Shown here: one piece after another, positions 27,411-36,763 of the stretch
Position numbering within the stretch: position 1 is the stretch's first letter
How the letters are laid out: every line of letters starts with the position of its first letter
Source of the DNA: Cesiribacter sp. SM1
Lineage (GTDB): Bacteria; Bacteroidota; Bacteroidia; Cytophagales; Cyclobacteriaceae
NCBI RefSeq assembly: GCF_020178975.1
Contig: NZ_JAHXBU010000092.1
Location: 453,715 to 517,714 of the forward strand
Direction: 5' to 3'
Length of the DNA stretch: 64,000 nucleotides
The notes under the pieces: model-generated
What the model saw: only the letters and a program-made list of their open reading frames with translations
What the model was told of the DNA's origin: nothing
The model's database searches: none
Translations under genes and position numbers: made by a program

Positions 27411-30400
27411 CTAAACTTTACTGATTCTGTAACTTATCTTATCGGCGATCAGGTACATAACCGGTACAATCACCAATGTTAAGAATGTAGCAAAAGTCAG
27501 GCCAAAAATTACTGTCCACGCCATCGGGCCCCAGAAAATTGCGTTATCTCCCCCTACATAAAAATCAGCATCAAACTCTGCAAAAAGGCTAAAGAAGTTG
27601 ATGTTCATGCCCGTTGCCAGCGGAATAAGACCCAGTACTGTGGTAATAGCCGTAAGCAATACCGGACGCAGACGTACTTTACCGCCATCGATGATACTGT
27701 TTACAATCTCATCGTAAGGCAAACGGCCATCTTCAGGGATACCAAGTTCCTGACGGCGGCGGGCCCTGATCAGGTTGGTGTAGTCAATCAATACAATTGC
27801 ATTATTCACCACCACACCGGCAAGCGATATTATACCAATACCTGTCATGATCACCACAAAGTTCATGTTAAAGATCACCAGCCCCAGGAACACCCCAATG
27901 GTACTGAACAATACCGAACACATAATGATGAACGGAGAAATGATAGAGTTGAACTGGGCAACGATGATGAGAAATATTGCAAACACTGCAATCATCAGGG
28001 CTCTGCCCAGGAAAGCCATGGACTTGGCCTGCTCCTCCTGCTCACCCCCTATTTTCACCTCGTAGCCCTGCGGCACATCCATATCTGCAACAAGGGTTTG
28101 TATCTCACCAACAATCTCGTTAGCGTTATAGCCTTCTTTCACGTTAGAGTACACACTGATTACCTTATCCAGGTCTTTACGCTTGATAGAGCCATAGGTA
28201 GAAGCATATTCCACACTGGCTACAGCAGAAATAGGGATCTGGCGCATCTGGCCCTGGTTGTTGCGGAAGGTAACGCGCTTGTTCATCAGCGACTCCAGGT
28301 CGTAGCGGAAGCGGTCTTCCAGGCGCAGTTGTATCGGGTATTCGTCTTCACCATCTTTAAACTTGCTCACCTCCAGACCAAACAGAGAGGTACGCAGCTC
28401 GCTGGCAATCTGCTGGGTGCTTAATCCATAGCGACGTGCTCTTTCGCGGTCTATTCGCACCACCAGCTCGGGCTTACCTGTTTCCAGATCGGTTTTTAAA
28501 CCCTCGTAGCCCTTTATATTGCTGTTTTCAATGGTTTCAATTACCTGGTCTGCCAGGTCTATCAGCTTTTCATAGTCTTCCCCTTTTAGCTGCAGGTCAA
28601 TTGGCTTACCTACCGGAGGTCCGCTGCGGTTCTTTTCTACCGTTACCACTGCACCGGGATAGTCATTCATTTCCTCCCTAATTTTCTCCATCAGCTCGGC
28701 TGTAGAAACACCTTTGCGATGCTGAAAATCCTCGAAAGCAACCGTAATACGTGCTTTATGAGGTGTAACGCCACCTTGCGGGCCTGCACCAGGATCGCTG
28801 GTACCGGCACCAACCTGTGCCACGATAGACTCCACCATGTAATCATAAGGCTCCATGAGATTCATGATCTTTTCCTCCAGTCGCTGGGTAAAGGCATTGG
28901 TGGTTGCTATATCGGTACCAAGCGGCTGCTCTATAAAAACGTTTACATATTGCGGCTCATTTACCGGGAAGAAATCTACCTTAGGCTGCCGTGCAAAGTA
29001 AAGCATCACCGAAAAGATCATCAGGGCCAGTGTACCAAAGAAAAATGCATAGGGTCGCCAGCCTGTAAGGGCAAACTTTACAATTTTATAGTAAAGATCT
29101 TCCAGGTACACCAGAAACTTGTTCTGGAACCACTCGGTGGCAGGATCCAGGAAGTAAACGTTAATTGGTATTAGTATAGCCAGCAGCAGCAGCAGGTTAC
29201 CTAACGCCAGGTTACCGGCCAGGTAAAACACAAGTGCTATCAGGGCAACTCCAATGGCCCAGCGCCATATCTTTTTCTTCTTGCGTGCTTCATCTTCGGG
29301 CAGTTTCATGAAAATTGCCGAGATAACCGGGTTTATCACCAGGCCCACAAACAGGGATGAAGTAAGTACGATGATGAGCGTAATGGGCAGGAACTTCATG
29401 AACTCACCTACCAGACCGCCCCAGAAGGCAAGCGGTAAAAAGGCAGCAAGCGTAGTGGCGGTAGAGGTAATAATTGGCCAGGCCACCTCTCCTACACCTT
29501 CTTTAGCCGCCCTTATATTGCTGTACCCCTGCTGTTTGAGGCGGTAAATGTTCTCTACTACCACAATACCGTTATCTACCAGCATACCCAGTGCCAGGAT
29601 AAGCCCAAAGAGCACCATCATGTTCAGGGTAACGCCTGATAGGTTCAGGATGATAAAAGCCAGGAACATGGAGAGCGGAATGGCAATACCCACAAAGAGT
29701 GCATTGCGCAAGCCCATAAAGAACATCAGTACCAGTACTACCAGAATTACACCAAAAATGATGGAGTTCTCCAGGTTTTCTACCTGGTTACGTGTTTGTT
29801 TGGACTGGTCGTTATTAATGGTAATCCGCAGCTCTTCGGGAAAGCGGTTTTGCTTGGCATCCTGAATAATCTCCTTTATCTTGTCAGAGGCATCCAGCAG
29901 GTTTTCACCACTGCGCTTTTTGATATCAAGTGTTACCACAGGGTCGCCACTCTCACGTGCAAAAGATTCACGCTCCTCGTAGGTATCAGTAACCGTTGCT
30001 ACATCATTCAGGTATACTATGTTCCCGTTTTCGCTCTTAACAATTATGTTGTTAAGGTCGCTTACCTGTTCAATCTCTGCACGAATGCTAAGCGAGCGGC
30101 GGTAGTCGCCCATGAGCAGGTTACCACCAGACATGCTAAGGTTTTCTGCTTCAACAGCATTTCTGATATCGTTGAAGTTTACATTATTAGCTTCCATGCG
30201 GTAAGGGTCCGCATCGATCCTGATTTCGCGGTCCAGTGCTCCCCTGATGTCTACACCACTGATCTCCGGAAGCTTTTCAATCTCCTCTTCCAGGTATTCG
30301 GCATAGTTTTTCAGCTCATCAATACCAAAATCGCCAGATACGTTCAGGTACATGATCGGGAAGTTTGAGATATCAAACTCCTGCACAAGCGGGTCTGTAT

Positions 30401-30803
30401 CCAGGTCGGTTGGCAGTTCTGCTTTTGCACGGTCTACAGCATCTTTGGTTTCCTGCAGCGCTTTGGTAAGCTCTACAGTAGTGTTGAACTCTGCTGTAAT
30501 AATGGAATAGTTCTCAATGCTGGTAGAAGTAATCTTCTTGATACCATCCATCGATTTCAGCTCCTTTTCAATAGGCCGTGTAATAAGGTTTTCCATATCC
30601 TCTGGTGAGTTACCCGGATACAGCGTATTGATGTACACCATCGGCTGTTTGATTTCCGGAAAGCTCTCCTTAGGCATAATGTTGTAAGCCATTACACCTG
30701 CCAGGGCAATCAGAATCGTGAGGATGATGATACTTGTACGGTTATTGACAGCACCACTGCTAAGGCCAAATTCCCGTGCTTTGTTATTTTCGTTAGAATC
30801 CAT
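27411..30803 (-). CDS. RND efflux transporter, inner-membrane permease
   Basis: 1130 residues, close to the usual length of HAE-type RND permeases. TM1 is near the N-terminus (TSIIILTILIALAGVMAYNI), two large periplasmic loops follow TM1 and TM7, and the TM4 proton-relay motif is LALGMLVDNGIVVVENIYR. A homologous second half contains GIISLAGVVVNNAIVLID. It exports drugs or other hydrophobic substrates by proton antiport in complex with the adaptor and outer-membrane channel encoded just upstream. It is the last gene of the tetR-tolC-adaptor-RND operon, 14 nt after the adaptor gene. Confidence 0.95.
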   Translation of the reverse strand: MDSNENNKAREFGLSSGAVNNRTSIIILTILIALAGVMAYNIMPKESFPEIKQPMVYINTLYPGNSPEDMENLITRPIEKELKSMDGIKKITSTSIENYSIITAEFNTTVELTKALQETKDAVDRAKAELPTDLDTDPLVQEFDISNFPIMYLNVSGDFGIDELKNYAEYLEEEIEKLPEISGVDIRGALDREIRIDADPYRMEANNVNFNDIRNAVEAENLSMSGGNLLMGDYRRSLSIRAEIEQVSDLNNIIVKSENGNIVYLNDVATVTDTYEERESFARESGDPVVTLDIKKRSGENLLDASDKIKEIIQDAKQNRFPEELRITINNDQSKQTRNQVENLENSIIFGVILVVLVLMFFMGLRNALFVGIAIPLSMFLAFIILNLSGVTLNMMVLFGLILALGMLVDNGIVVVENIYRLKQQGYSNIRAAKEGVGEVAWPIITSTATTLAAFLPLAFWGGLVGEFMKFLPITLIIVLTSSLFVGLVINPVISAIFMKLPEDEARKKKKIWRWAIGVALIALVFYLAGNLALGNLLLLLAILIPINVYFLDPATEWFQNKFLVYLEDLYYKIVKFALTGWRPYAFFFGTLALMIFSVMLYFARQPKVDFFPVNEPQYVNVFIEQPLGTDIATTNAFTQRLEEKIMNLMEPYDYMVESIVAQVGAGTSDPGAGPQGGVTPHKARITVAFEDFQHRKGVSTAELMEKIREEMNDYPGAVVTVEKNRSGPPVGKPIDLQLKGEDYEKLIDLADQVIETIENSNIKGYEGLKTDLETGKPELVVRIDRERARRYGLSTQQIASELRTSLFGLEVSKFKDGEDEYPIQLRLEDRFRYDLESLMNKRVTFRNNQGQMRQIPISAVASVEYASTYGSIKRKDLDKVISVYSNVKEGYNANEIVGEIQTLVADMDVPQGYEVKIGGEQEEQAKSMAFLGRALMIAVFAIFLIIVAQFNSIISPFIIMCSVLFSTIGVFLGLVIFNMNFVVIMTGIGIISLAGVVVNNAIVLIDYTNLIRARRRQELGIPEDGRLPYDEIVNSIIDGGKVRLRPVLLTAITTVLGLIPLATGMNINFFSLFAEFDADFYVGGDNAIFWGPMAWTVIFGLTFATFLTLVIVPVMYLIADKISYRISKV

Positions 30804-30817
30804 GGCGGAGTCGTTTA

Positions 30818-31981
30818 TTAGTTAGCAGCTACACTCTCCTGAGCAATTTTCACGGCCACGCCTTCAGAGACCTGCCTGAAGCCTTCGTTTACCAGCACAT
30901 CGCTGGCCTGCAGGCCTGATGTTACCAGGGTTTCGTTGTTGTAGCTTAATCCAGTTTCAACATGTTTTTTTGATACCTGCTTAACACCATCCTTTTCTTC
31001 AACCACATATACATAGGAGCCTTTGCGGTCGTGCTGAATAAGGTGGGTTGGCACCACAAGTGCATTCTCTTCTTCAAAATCCTTTACCTTCAGCACTGCA
31101 AGCAGGTTGGGGCGCAGCAATTCGCTATCGTTTGGCAAACGTGCCTCCAGGGTAAAAGTACGGTTATTGGGGTTGATTACCTGCCCCACAGCCTTAATGG
31201 TAGATTCGTAGGTTTTATTTACAGAAGGAAAGAAAATCTCTACTTTATCGCCTTTTTTGAAGGCACCAACCAGGTTTTCAGAAACATCTGCCTTGATGTA
31301 CATATCCTGCAGGCTCACCAGCCTAACCAGGGGAGCACCCGGGCTGGCGGCTTCGCCTACGCGTACCATTACCTCTTCGATAGTACCGGCAAAAGGAGCC
31401 CTGGCCTGTGCCTGCGCCAGCTGCGACTGCATCATCGACAGGCGATTCTCCAGCGCTTCCTTATTCGATTTGGTCTGCAGAAATTGTACCTCAGTACCTA
31501 TTTTCTGATCCCACAGGTTTTTCTGACGCTCGTAAACAGCCGTTGCCAGCTCCAGCTGGGTTTTCACTTCGCTGATGTTGTTGCGCAGCACATCTGCATT
31601 TACGCTTACCAGCAACTGACCGCGATTTACCTGCTGTCCTTCACTTACCGCTACCTGCTCTACAGTACCCATAGATTCGGCACTGATGGTGATATTTTTC
31701 TCTGACTGCACATCACCACTCACCTCCACATAATGTTCAAAGGTTTCCTGCTTAACAGGTAAGGTGGTTACAAGCTGCGTTTCACGTACTTCTTTACCAA
31801 AAGAAGGATCGGCAGCGGCAATCTCATTCTCGAGCGATTCTATTTCTGATTTTAGTGCCTGAAGTTCATTCTTCTTTTCCTGAAGCGCTGCTTTCTTTTC
31901 AGAAATCTCGTCTCCGGAATTGCAGGCTGTAGCAAAAACAGCCAAGCCTGCCAGTAGCACAAATATTTTAGGTGTATTCAT
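30818..31981 (-). CDS. RND periplasmic adaptor (membrane fusion lipoprotein)
   Basis: 387 residues. Signal peptide with lipobox ATAC (Cys20 of MNTPKIFVLLAGLAVFATAC) anchors it to the inner membrane. A coiled-coil hairpin (about 28-60 and 140-205, rich in Glu/Lys/Gln), a lipoyl-like segment (SMGTVEQVAVSEGQQVNRGQ) and beta-barrel domains follow, as in AcrA/MexA. The gene is flanked by the permease (14 nt) and the outer-membrane factor (15 nt), giving a complete tripartite pump in one operon. Confidence 0.93.
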   Translation of the reverse strand: MNTPKIFVLLAGLAVFATACNSGDEISEKKAALQEKKNELQALKSEIESLENEIAAADPSFGKEVRETQLVTTLPVKQETFEHYVEVSGDVQSEKNITISAESMGTVEQVAVSEGQQVNRGQLLVSVNADVLRNNISEVKTQLELATAVYERQKNLWDQKIGTEVQFLQTKSNKEALENRLSMMQSQLAQAQARAPFAGTIEEVMVRVGEAASPGAPLVRLVSLQDMYIKADVSENLVGAFKKGDKVEIFFPSVNKTYESTIKAVGQVINPNNRTFTLEARLPNDSELLRPNLLAVLKVKDFEEENALVVPTHLIQHDRKGSYVYVVEEKDGVKQVSKKHVETGLSYNNETLVTSGLQASDVLVNEGFRQVSEGVAVKIAQESVAAN

Positions 31982-31996
31982 GGTTGTAGGGAAATC

Positions 31997-33397
31997 TTAT
32001 TTTTGTAATAGGGTACCCGTTGCTTTGTTATAGGCCACACGGGCAACTAAGGCATTGTAAAGTGCCTGGTAATAGTTAGTTTCTGCAGTTTTCAGAGCAT
32101 TTTCAGCTTCAATTACTTCAAGGTTACTGCCAATGCCTTCCTGATACTTGATGCTGCTAACCCTGAAAACCTCCTGGGCCAGTTCAATATTTTCCTGCTG
32201 GGTTTCCAGCGACTGCAGGCTGTTCCTCAGGTTAACTTGCGCCTGTTCAATTTCAAGGTTAATGGAATTCTCCAGGTTCTGGATCTGAATATCTACCTGG
32301 TCTGCTATCAACTTTTTGCGCCTGATGGTATTTGCTTTCAAGAAGCCATCGAACACAGGAATGTTGAGGTTTAGCCCTACCGCTGCATAAGGGTTCCAGG
32401 TATCTACCACCTGCTCTATCACTTCTCCATTCTCATTCTCAGAGCGTAACACCGTAGGCTCAAAAAATTCGCCGAAGGTAGTTCTACCGGCAGTGTAACC
32501 CGCATTGGCAAAAACCGACAGGTTAGGCAGGTATTGCATGCGCGTATTTTTTATATCCAGCCGTGCCAGTTCCCTGTTGATGTTCAGCTGCTGATATTCA
32601 ATTCTCTGGCTGTAGGGCACATCTTCAGCAAAAGCAATGTCTTCAAGTTTATAATCGCTGATGTTTTCTGCAAGTTCTATTTCCTGGTCAACAGGAATGC
32701 CCATCTGGAATTTCAGCACATTAAGGTTTATGGCCATAGAACGCTCTACGTTCTGGTATTCGGTGCGCAGGTTATTCAGGTTTACCTGTACGCGCTGCAC
32801 ATCTATGGCTTCTGCAAAACCATTTTCATTCATGGCTTTAGTTTCACGGTATAAGGTATCCAGCCTGCCCATGTTCACTGCAAGCAGCTCCAGCCGCTCT
32901 TCAGATACCAGAGCCCCATAATAAGCAAGGGCAACTGCCTCGGCCACTTCTATTTTAGCCTTTTCAAGATTTTTAGCCGCAAGCTCTTTGTAGACTTTAG
33001 AGGCTTGGAGGCCTACGAAATAAGATCCGTTAAATATGAGCTGGCTTAAAGTAGCCCCGGCATTACTGGTATAAGGGGTACCAAATGCTACTGGCACGAA
33101 TGTACCTGGCTGGCCAATAAAATCGCCAGGTAAAAAGCTTACCTGCCTTTGTATGTTATAGGTCAGGTTGCCGGCAACATTAATTTGGGGTAATCCCTCA
33201 GCAACTGTTTCTTTAACCTGTGCTGTGGCTATACCTTCGTTAATCCTTTCATTTTTTACCGAAGCATTATTCTCCAGGGCATGGGCAATAGCCTCCTGCA
33301 GGTTATACACCCGCTTTGGGGCCTGCTGGGCATGCACGGCTGTCCCTGCCATCAAAACTGCCAGTAAAAGCAGAAGAGGTTTAGAAAATGGTTTCAT
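31997..33397 (-). CDS. TolC-family outer-membrane efflux protein
   Basis: 466 residues. Signal peptide (LLLLLAVLMAGTAVHAQ) is followed by the two-fold repeated helical barrel of the OEP family; characteristic segments are RVYNLQEAIAHALENNASVKN cut across the first helix and a late SSIKYQEGIGSNLEVIEAE. It forms the exit duct of the pump. Its start (33397) overlaps the tetR stop (33381) by 17 nt, so the operon is co-transcribed from the tetR promoter. Confidence 0.94.
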   Translation of the reverse strand: MKPFSKPLLLLLAVLMAGTAVHAQQAPKRVYNLQEAIAHALENNASVKNERINEGIATAQVKETVAEGLPQINVAGNLTYNIQRQVSFLPGDFIGQPGTFVPVAFGTPYTSNAGATLSQLIFNGSYFVGLQASKVYKELAAKNLEKAKIEVAEAVALAYYGALVSEERLELLAVNMGRLDTLYRETKAMNENGFAEAIDVQRVQVNLNNLRTEYQNVERSMAINLNVLKFQMGIPVDQEIELAENISDYKLEDIAFAEDVPYSQRIEYQQLNINRELARLDIKNTRMQYLPNLSVFANAGYTAGRTTFGEFFEPTVLRSENENGEVIEQVVDTWNPYAAVGLNLNIPVFDGFLKANTIRRKKLIADQVDIQIQNLENSINLEIEQAQVNLRNSLQSLETQQENIELAQEVFRVSSIKYQEGIGSNLEVIEAENALKTAETNYYQALYNALVARVAYNKATGTLLQK

Positions 33398-34025
33398 GGG
33401 GTGATAGGTTTTTCTTATATTCTTCTAAAAGTTCGCGCCCTTTGGCTGTCATCAGTCCTTCGATAAAATGCCGGAACACCTGTACCTGCACTTCAGTAAT
33501 ATCAAAGCGGTTGCGTGGAAACACACGGTTATCAAAACAAAGCTGCACTTCTTCCATTCGAAGCATCGCCAGTATTTCAGGGTTAAAATCAGGCCTGAAA
33601 TAGCCATCCTCCTGTCCCCTGATAAGCGAACGCATGAGCGAGTTCAGAAAAACCTTCTTCTTATAGTTTAAAAAGATTTGCCAGCCATCCGGAAAGTACT
33701 TTTGCAATTCCATAATGGCAGAAGGGTTAACCGTTGCTACATGCTGCCGTATCATTTTGGTGCACTTCACCAAAAACTCAATTACATTTTCAGACTCCTG
33801 CTCCAGTCGGTCCATCTGCTCTTCTTCCCTGCGCAAATGTTCTTCTGTAGCAGCACAAACAATCTCATTCTTATCTTTAAAAAACTGGTAGATCGTTTTT
33901 TTCGAAATAGACATTTCACGGGCAATGTCATCCATGGTAACCCGTTTAAAGCCATAGCGAATAAAATGATCCTCGGCTGTTGTAATGATGTTCTGTCGTA
34001 TATCCACGCTATTTCCTGTACTCAT
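33381..34025 (-). CDS. TetR-family transcriptional regulator of the efflux operon
   Basis: 214 residues. The N-terminal helix-turn-helix (about 10-60) has YGFKRVTMDDIAREM and SKKTIYQFFKDKNEIV, a standard TetR DNA-binding unit; the rest is the helical ligand-binding dimerisation domain. Being first in the operon, it most likely represses its own transcription. A dyad operator and promoter sit directly upstream (34037-34075). Ligand unknown. Confidence 0.94.
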   Translation of the reverse strand: MSTGNSVDIRQNIITTAEDHFIRYGFKRVTMDDIAREMSISKKTIYQFFKDKNEIVCAATEEHLRREEEQMDRLEQESENVIEFLVKCTKMIRQHVATVNPSAIMELQKYFPDGWQIFLNYKKKVFLNSLMRSLIRGQEDGYFRPDFNPEILAMLRMEEVQLCFDNRVFPRNRFDITEVQVQVFRHFIEGLMTAKGRELLEEYKKNLSPHETIF

Positions 34026-34036
34026 TTTCGACGGCC

Positions 34037-34075
34037 CAAAACTATGGAAACTCTATTGTTTTACAAAGTTTCCAT
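34037..34075 (-). promoter_or_regulatory. Promoter of the tetR-efflux operon overlapped by a dyad operator
   Basis: On the minus strand TTTG (34067-34064) and TAGTTTTG (34044-34037) are spaced by exactly 19 nt, a full Bacteroidota promoter. A perfect 9-bp dyad, ATGGAAACT (34044-34052) and AGTTTCCAT (34067-34075) with a 14-nt centre, covers the -33 element and reaches the -7 element. This is where a TetR repressor would be expected to bind. Confidence 0.75.
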
Positions 34076-34150
34076 TGTTAAAGTTTCTTTAATTGTGAAG
34101 AGTCGTATTTATTTATGATGAGCGGTTGTTATCATTTTTGAACTATTGTT

Positions 34151-34990
34151 ATGAATGGATTTTTTGAATGTGAAGGTGCAAAACTGCATTGGTGGCGCTG
34201 GGGCAATGGTCCTAAGGTTTTACTGGCTTTTCATGGTTTTGGGCAGCACGGACAATACTACTCCCCTTTTGCCAGGGCACTGGCAGATACCCACACTATC
34301 TGGAGTTTTGATATGTTTTTCCATGGCCACAGTGTTTGGCCAGACCCGCGCAAACCCCTTAGCCGCGAATTCTGGCACAGGATGATGGGTTCATTCCTGA
34401 AACAGAATAGTATCGACCGCTTTGAAATGAGTGGCTACAGCATGGGGGGTAAGTTTGTACTGGCGACCCTGGAAATGATGGCACCGAAAATTGACCGCCT
34501 GATCCTGATTGCTCCTGATGGCATACGTACCTCCTTCTGGTACAGCATGGCTACCTACCCCAGCTGGAGCAGGAATTTTTTCCGAAACCTGGTGGAGAAA
34601 CCGGAACCTCTGTATAAACTGATGCACAACCTGGAGCGTTACCGCCTGATGGATAAAGGCATTCTCAGATTTGCCGACTGGCACATGAGCAATCCCGAAA
34701 AACGCATGAAAGTGTATAACAGCTGGACAGTGTTTAGCCCCTTACGCTTCAACATGCGGCATATTGCTGATCTGATTAAAAATAACCACATTAACCTGGA
34801 GATGTACCTGGGCCGTTACGACAAAATAATGACCCCACAGGGCATGCAGCGGCTTCTGCGCTACCTGAAGGATTACAAACTAGAGGTGCTCAATACCGGG
34901 CACAGCGGTTTGATTGATCTGGTAGCTCACCAGTTGTATGAGCAAAAGAGAGGAAAGTACTCAGATGAAAATACTCGTAGCAACCGATAA
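34151..34990 (+). CDS. Alpha/beta hydrolase
   Basis: 279 residues. Nucleophile elbow GYSMGG with Ser97, an oxyanion-hole segment HGFGQHG, candidate acid Asp in YLGRYDKIM and candidate base His in NTGHSGLID are in the correct order for the family. Cytosolic, no signal peptide. The substrate cannot be assigned (esters, lactones or haloalkanes are all possible). It overlaps the following glycerate kinase by 26 nt, so the two are probably co-expressed. Confidence 0.85.
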   Translation: MNGFFECEGAKLHWWRWGNGPKVLLAFHGFGQHGQYYSPFARALADTHTIWSFDMFFHGHSVWPDPRKPLSREFWHRMMGSFLKQNSIDRFEMSGYSMGGKFVLATLEMMAPKIDRLILIAPDGIRTSFWYSMATYPSWSRNFFRNLVEKPEPLYKLMHNLERYRLMDKGILRFADWHMSNPEKRMKVYNSWTVFSPLRFNMRHIADLIKNNHINLEMYLGRYDKIMTPQGMQRLLRYLKDYKLEVLNTGHSGLIDLVAHQLYEQKRGKYSDENTRSNR

Positions 34991-36110
34991 ATTTAAGGAT
35001 GCACTCAGTGCTGAAGAAGCCGCAGCTGCCATGGCGGAAGGCATCAGGGCAGCGCTGCCAGCTACCAAAGTACTGCAATTACCGCTTAGCGATGGTGGCG
35101 ATGGCTTTGCAAGCCTTGCTGCAGGTTATGCCGGGGCTAAGATTATAAAGGTGGAGGTAAATGGTCCGCTGCAGCAGGCACAGATTGCCAGTTATGCCTG
35201 GTTGCCACGCCATAAACAGGCTTACATTGAAATGGCAGAAGCCGCTGGCCTGCAGCTGATCCCCCACCACCTGCGCTCCCCCTTAAACACCACCACTTTT
35301 GGTGTTGGCCAGTTAATTAAGCACGCTATAGAAATTGGAGCACAGGAAATATATTTGGGTATAGGCGGCAGTGCCACTCATGATATAGGCGTGGGTATGG
35401 CAGCTGCCTTGGGCTATCACTTTCTGGATGCAGGCGGCAGACCTTTTCTGCCCACCGGTGGCAGCCTCCACCAGGTTGACCGGATTGGCAAAAGTCACCT
35501 ATATGAAAACCTGCACAAGGTAAAAATTAAAGTTGCCTGTGATGTAACGAACCCCCTTACCGGTACCAGGGGAGCTGCCCATACTTACGCAGCACAAAAG
35601 GGAGCCAGCAGCAAACAGATAGAAATACTCGAGGCTGGCACCATACACCTTGCCCGGCTAATAGCCCGTGACTTAGGAAAGCCTGTAGAAGAAGTAGCCG
35701 GTGGTGGTGCCGCTGGTGGCCTTGGCGCCGGAGCCTTGGCCTTTTTAAATGCAAGCCTTGCCCCTGGTGCCGGCATGGTGCTGGAGCTGGCAGGCTTCGC
35801 TCCTAAAGCTGCCGAAGCCGATCTGGTATTTACCGGAGAAGGCAAAGCAGACCGGGAAAGCCTGCAGGGAAAGCTGATAGGAGAAGTTGCCCGACAGACA
35901 GCAAAGGCAGGCAAGCCGCTAATATTACTGTGCGGCAAACTTGAATTGCCTACCCACCTGCTTTACAAGGCAGGCATCTGGCATGCTGCAGGCATAAGCC
36001 CTGCAGATGAGCCCTTAGAAACCAGCCTGCAACGCTGCAGACAACGGCTGGTAGCAGCCACTAAACAAAGCTTGCAGTTGTACTTAAAGGACAAGAAAAA
36101 GCCCCTGTAA
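34965..36110 (+). CDS. Glycerate kinase
   Basis: 381 residues from ATG 34965, which directly precedes the family start KILVATDKFKDALSAEEAA; an in-frame ATG at 34938 would add nine unlikely residues. Family blocks LPLSDGGDGFASL, LGIGGSATHDIGVGMAAALG, a glycine-rich GGGAAGGLGAGALAFL, and FTGEGKADRESLQGK support a bacterial glycerate 2-kinase (GlxK/GarK type). It phosphorylates D-glycerate. It overlaps the hydrolase upstream and has a terminator hairpin that includes its stop codon. Confidence 0.9.
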   Translation: MKILVATDKFKDALSAEEAAAAMAEGIRAALPATKVLQLPLSDGGDGFASLAAGYAGAKIIKVEVNGPLQQAQIASYAWLPRHKQAYIEMAEAAGLQLIPHHLRSPLNTTTFGVGQLIKHAIEIGAQEIYLGIGGSATHDIGVGMAAALGYHFLDAGGRPFLPTGGSLHQVDRIGKSHLYENLHKVKIKVACDVTNPLTGTRGAAHTYAAQKGASSKQIEILEAGTIHLARLIARDLGKPVEEVAGGGAAGGLGAGALAFLNASLAPGAGMVLELAGFAPKAAEADLVFTGEGKADRESLQGKLIGEVARQTAKAGKPLILLCGKLELPTHLLYKAGIWHAAGISPADEPLETSLQRCRQRLVAATKQSLQLYLKDKKKPL

Positions 36111-36118
36111 AGGGGCTT
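36099..36118. terminator. Terminator overlapping the glycerate kinase stop
   Basis: Stem AAGCCCCT (36099-36106) and AGGGGCTT (36111-36118) with a GTAA loop that includes the stop codon, followed by CCAATTTT. The opposite strand is preceded by A-tracts, so it can also stop the convergent lipoprotein gene. Confidence 0.7.
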
Positions 36119-36151
36119 CCAATTTTAAATCCAGTTTAGTTTTGCTGATGC

Positions 36152-36763
36152 TTAAATCGCATTGAAAATAACCAGAAGTGAATAGATCAGGCCGGGCACG
36201 TAGAAGAGAATGGTTAATACCAGACTGATCCAGAACTTAGAATTGATCTCGCCCTGGTGCAGGAAAACACCAAGAGGTGGAATCAACACAGTGACAATTG
36301 TAAGCAGCACGGTATTGATACCACTACCGCCTGGCTCTCTCTGAAGATCTTCAGACATTTTCATGCCAAGCTGCTGCTCTTTGAGCTGACGAATTACCTG
36401 GTGCTGAAACGCCTGCTTTTCTTCTTTTGTCATACCCTTAAGCTCTTTTCTTAGCTCACGCACCATTTTTCTTTGCTGCTTAGGGGTGATTTCTTTTACT
36501 GCAGGTACCTCTGCAGGAACTGCTACGTCTGAAATAACATCACTTGCGCCTGTTTCTATGGCTCTTTTTTCTAGCTCCACAGCTACATCGGCAGGGTTCT
36601 CTGCCACAAGTGGAGCAACTTGTTCGCTTTGCTTTTCTACAGAGGCTACATTAGGAGCCTGCTGTGATGGTGTAAAATGAGCGCCATATTTAGGAGAGCA
36701 GGAGGCCAGTACCATCAGCAAGGCAAATAAGCAGGGAATCGAGGATCGGTAAAAAATTTTCAT
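36152..36763 (-). CDS. Lipoprotein with C-terminal Pmp3/YqaE-type membrane domain
   Basis: 203 residues from ATG 36763. The leader contains LLMVLASC (lipobox LASC), predicting a lipid anchor. A low-complexity Glu/Ala/Val-rich and Lys-rich middle (about 25-140) follows, including a coiled-coil segment KQQRKMVRELRKELKGMTK. The C-terminal 55 residues contain two hydrophobic helices with TVLIPPLGVFLHQGEINSKF, the hallmark of YqaE/Pmp3 stress proteins. An alternative longer reading adds 15 residues before the signal. Function unknown; in other Bacteroidota such fusions exist, to my memory, but their role is not defined. Confidence 0.8.
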   Translation of the reverse strand: MKIFYRSSIPCLFALLMVLASCSPKYGAHFTPSQQAPNVASVEKQSEQVAPLVAENPADVAVELEKRAIETGASDVISDVAVPAEVPAVKEITPKQQRKMVRELRKELKGMTKEEKQAFQHQVIRQLKEQQLGMKMSEDLQREPGGSGINTVLLTIVTVLIPPLGVFLHQGEINSKFWISLVLTILFYVPGLIYSLLVIFNAI

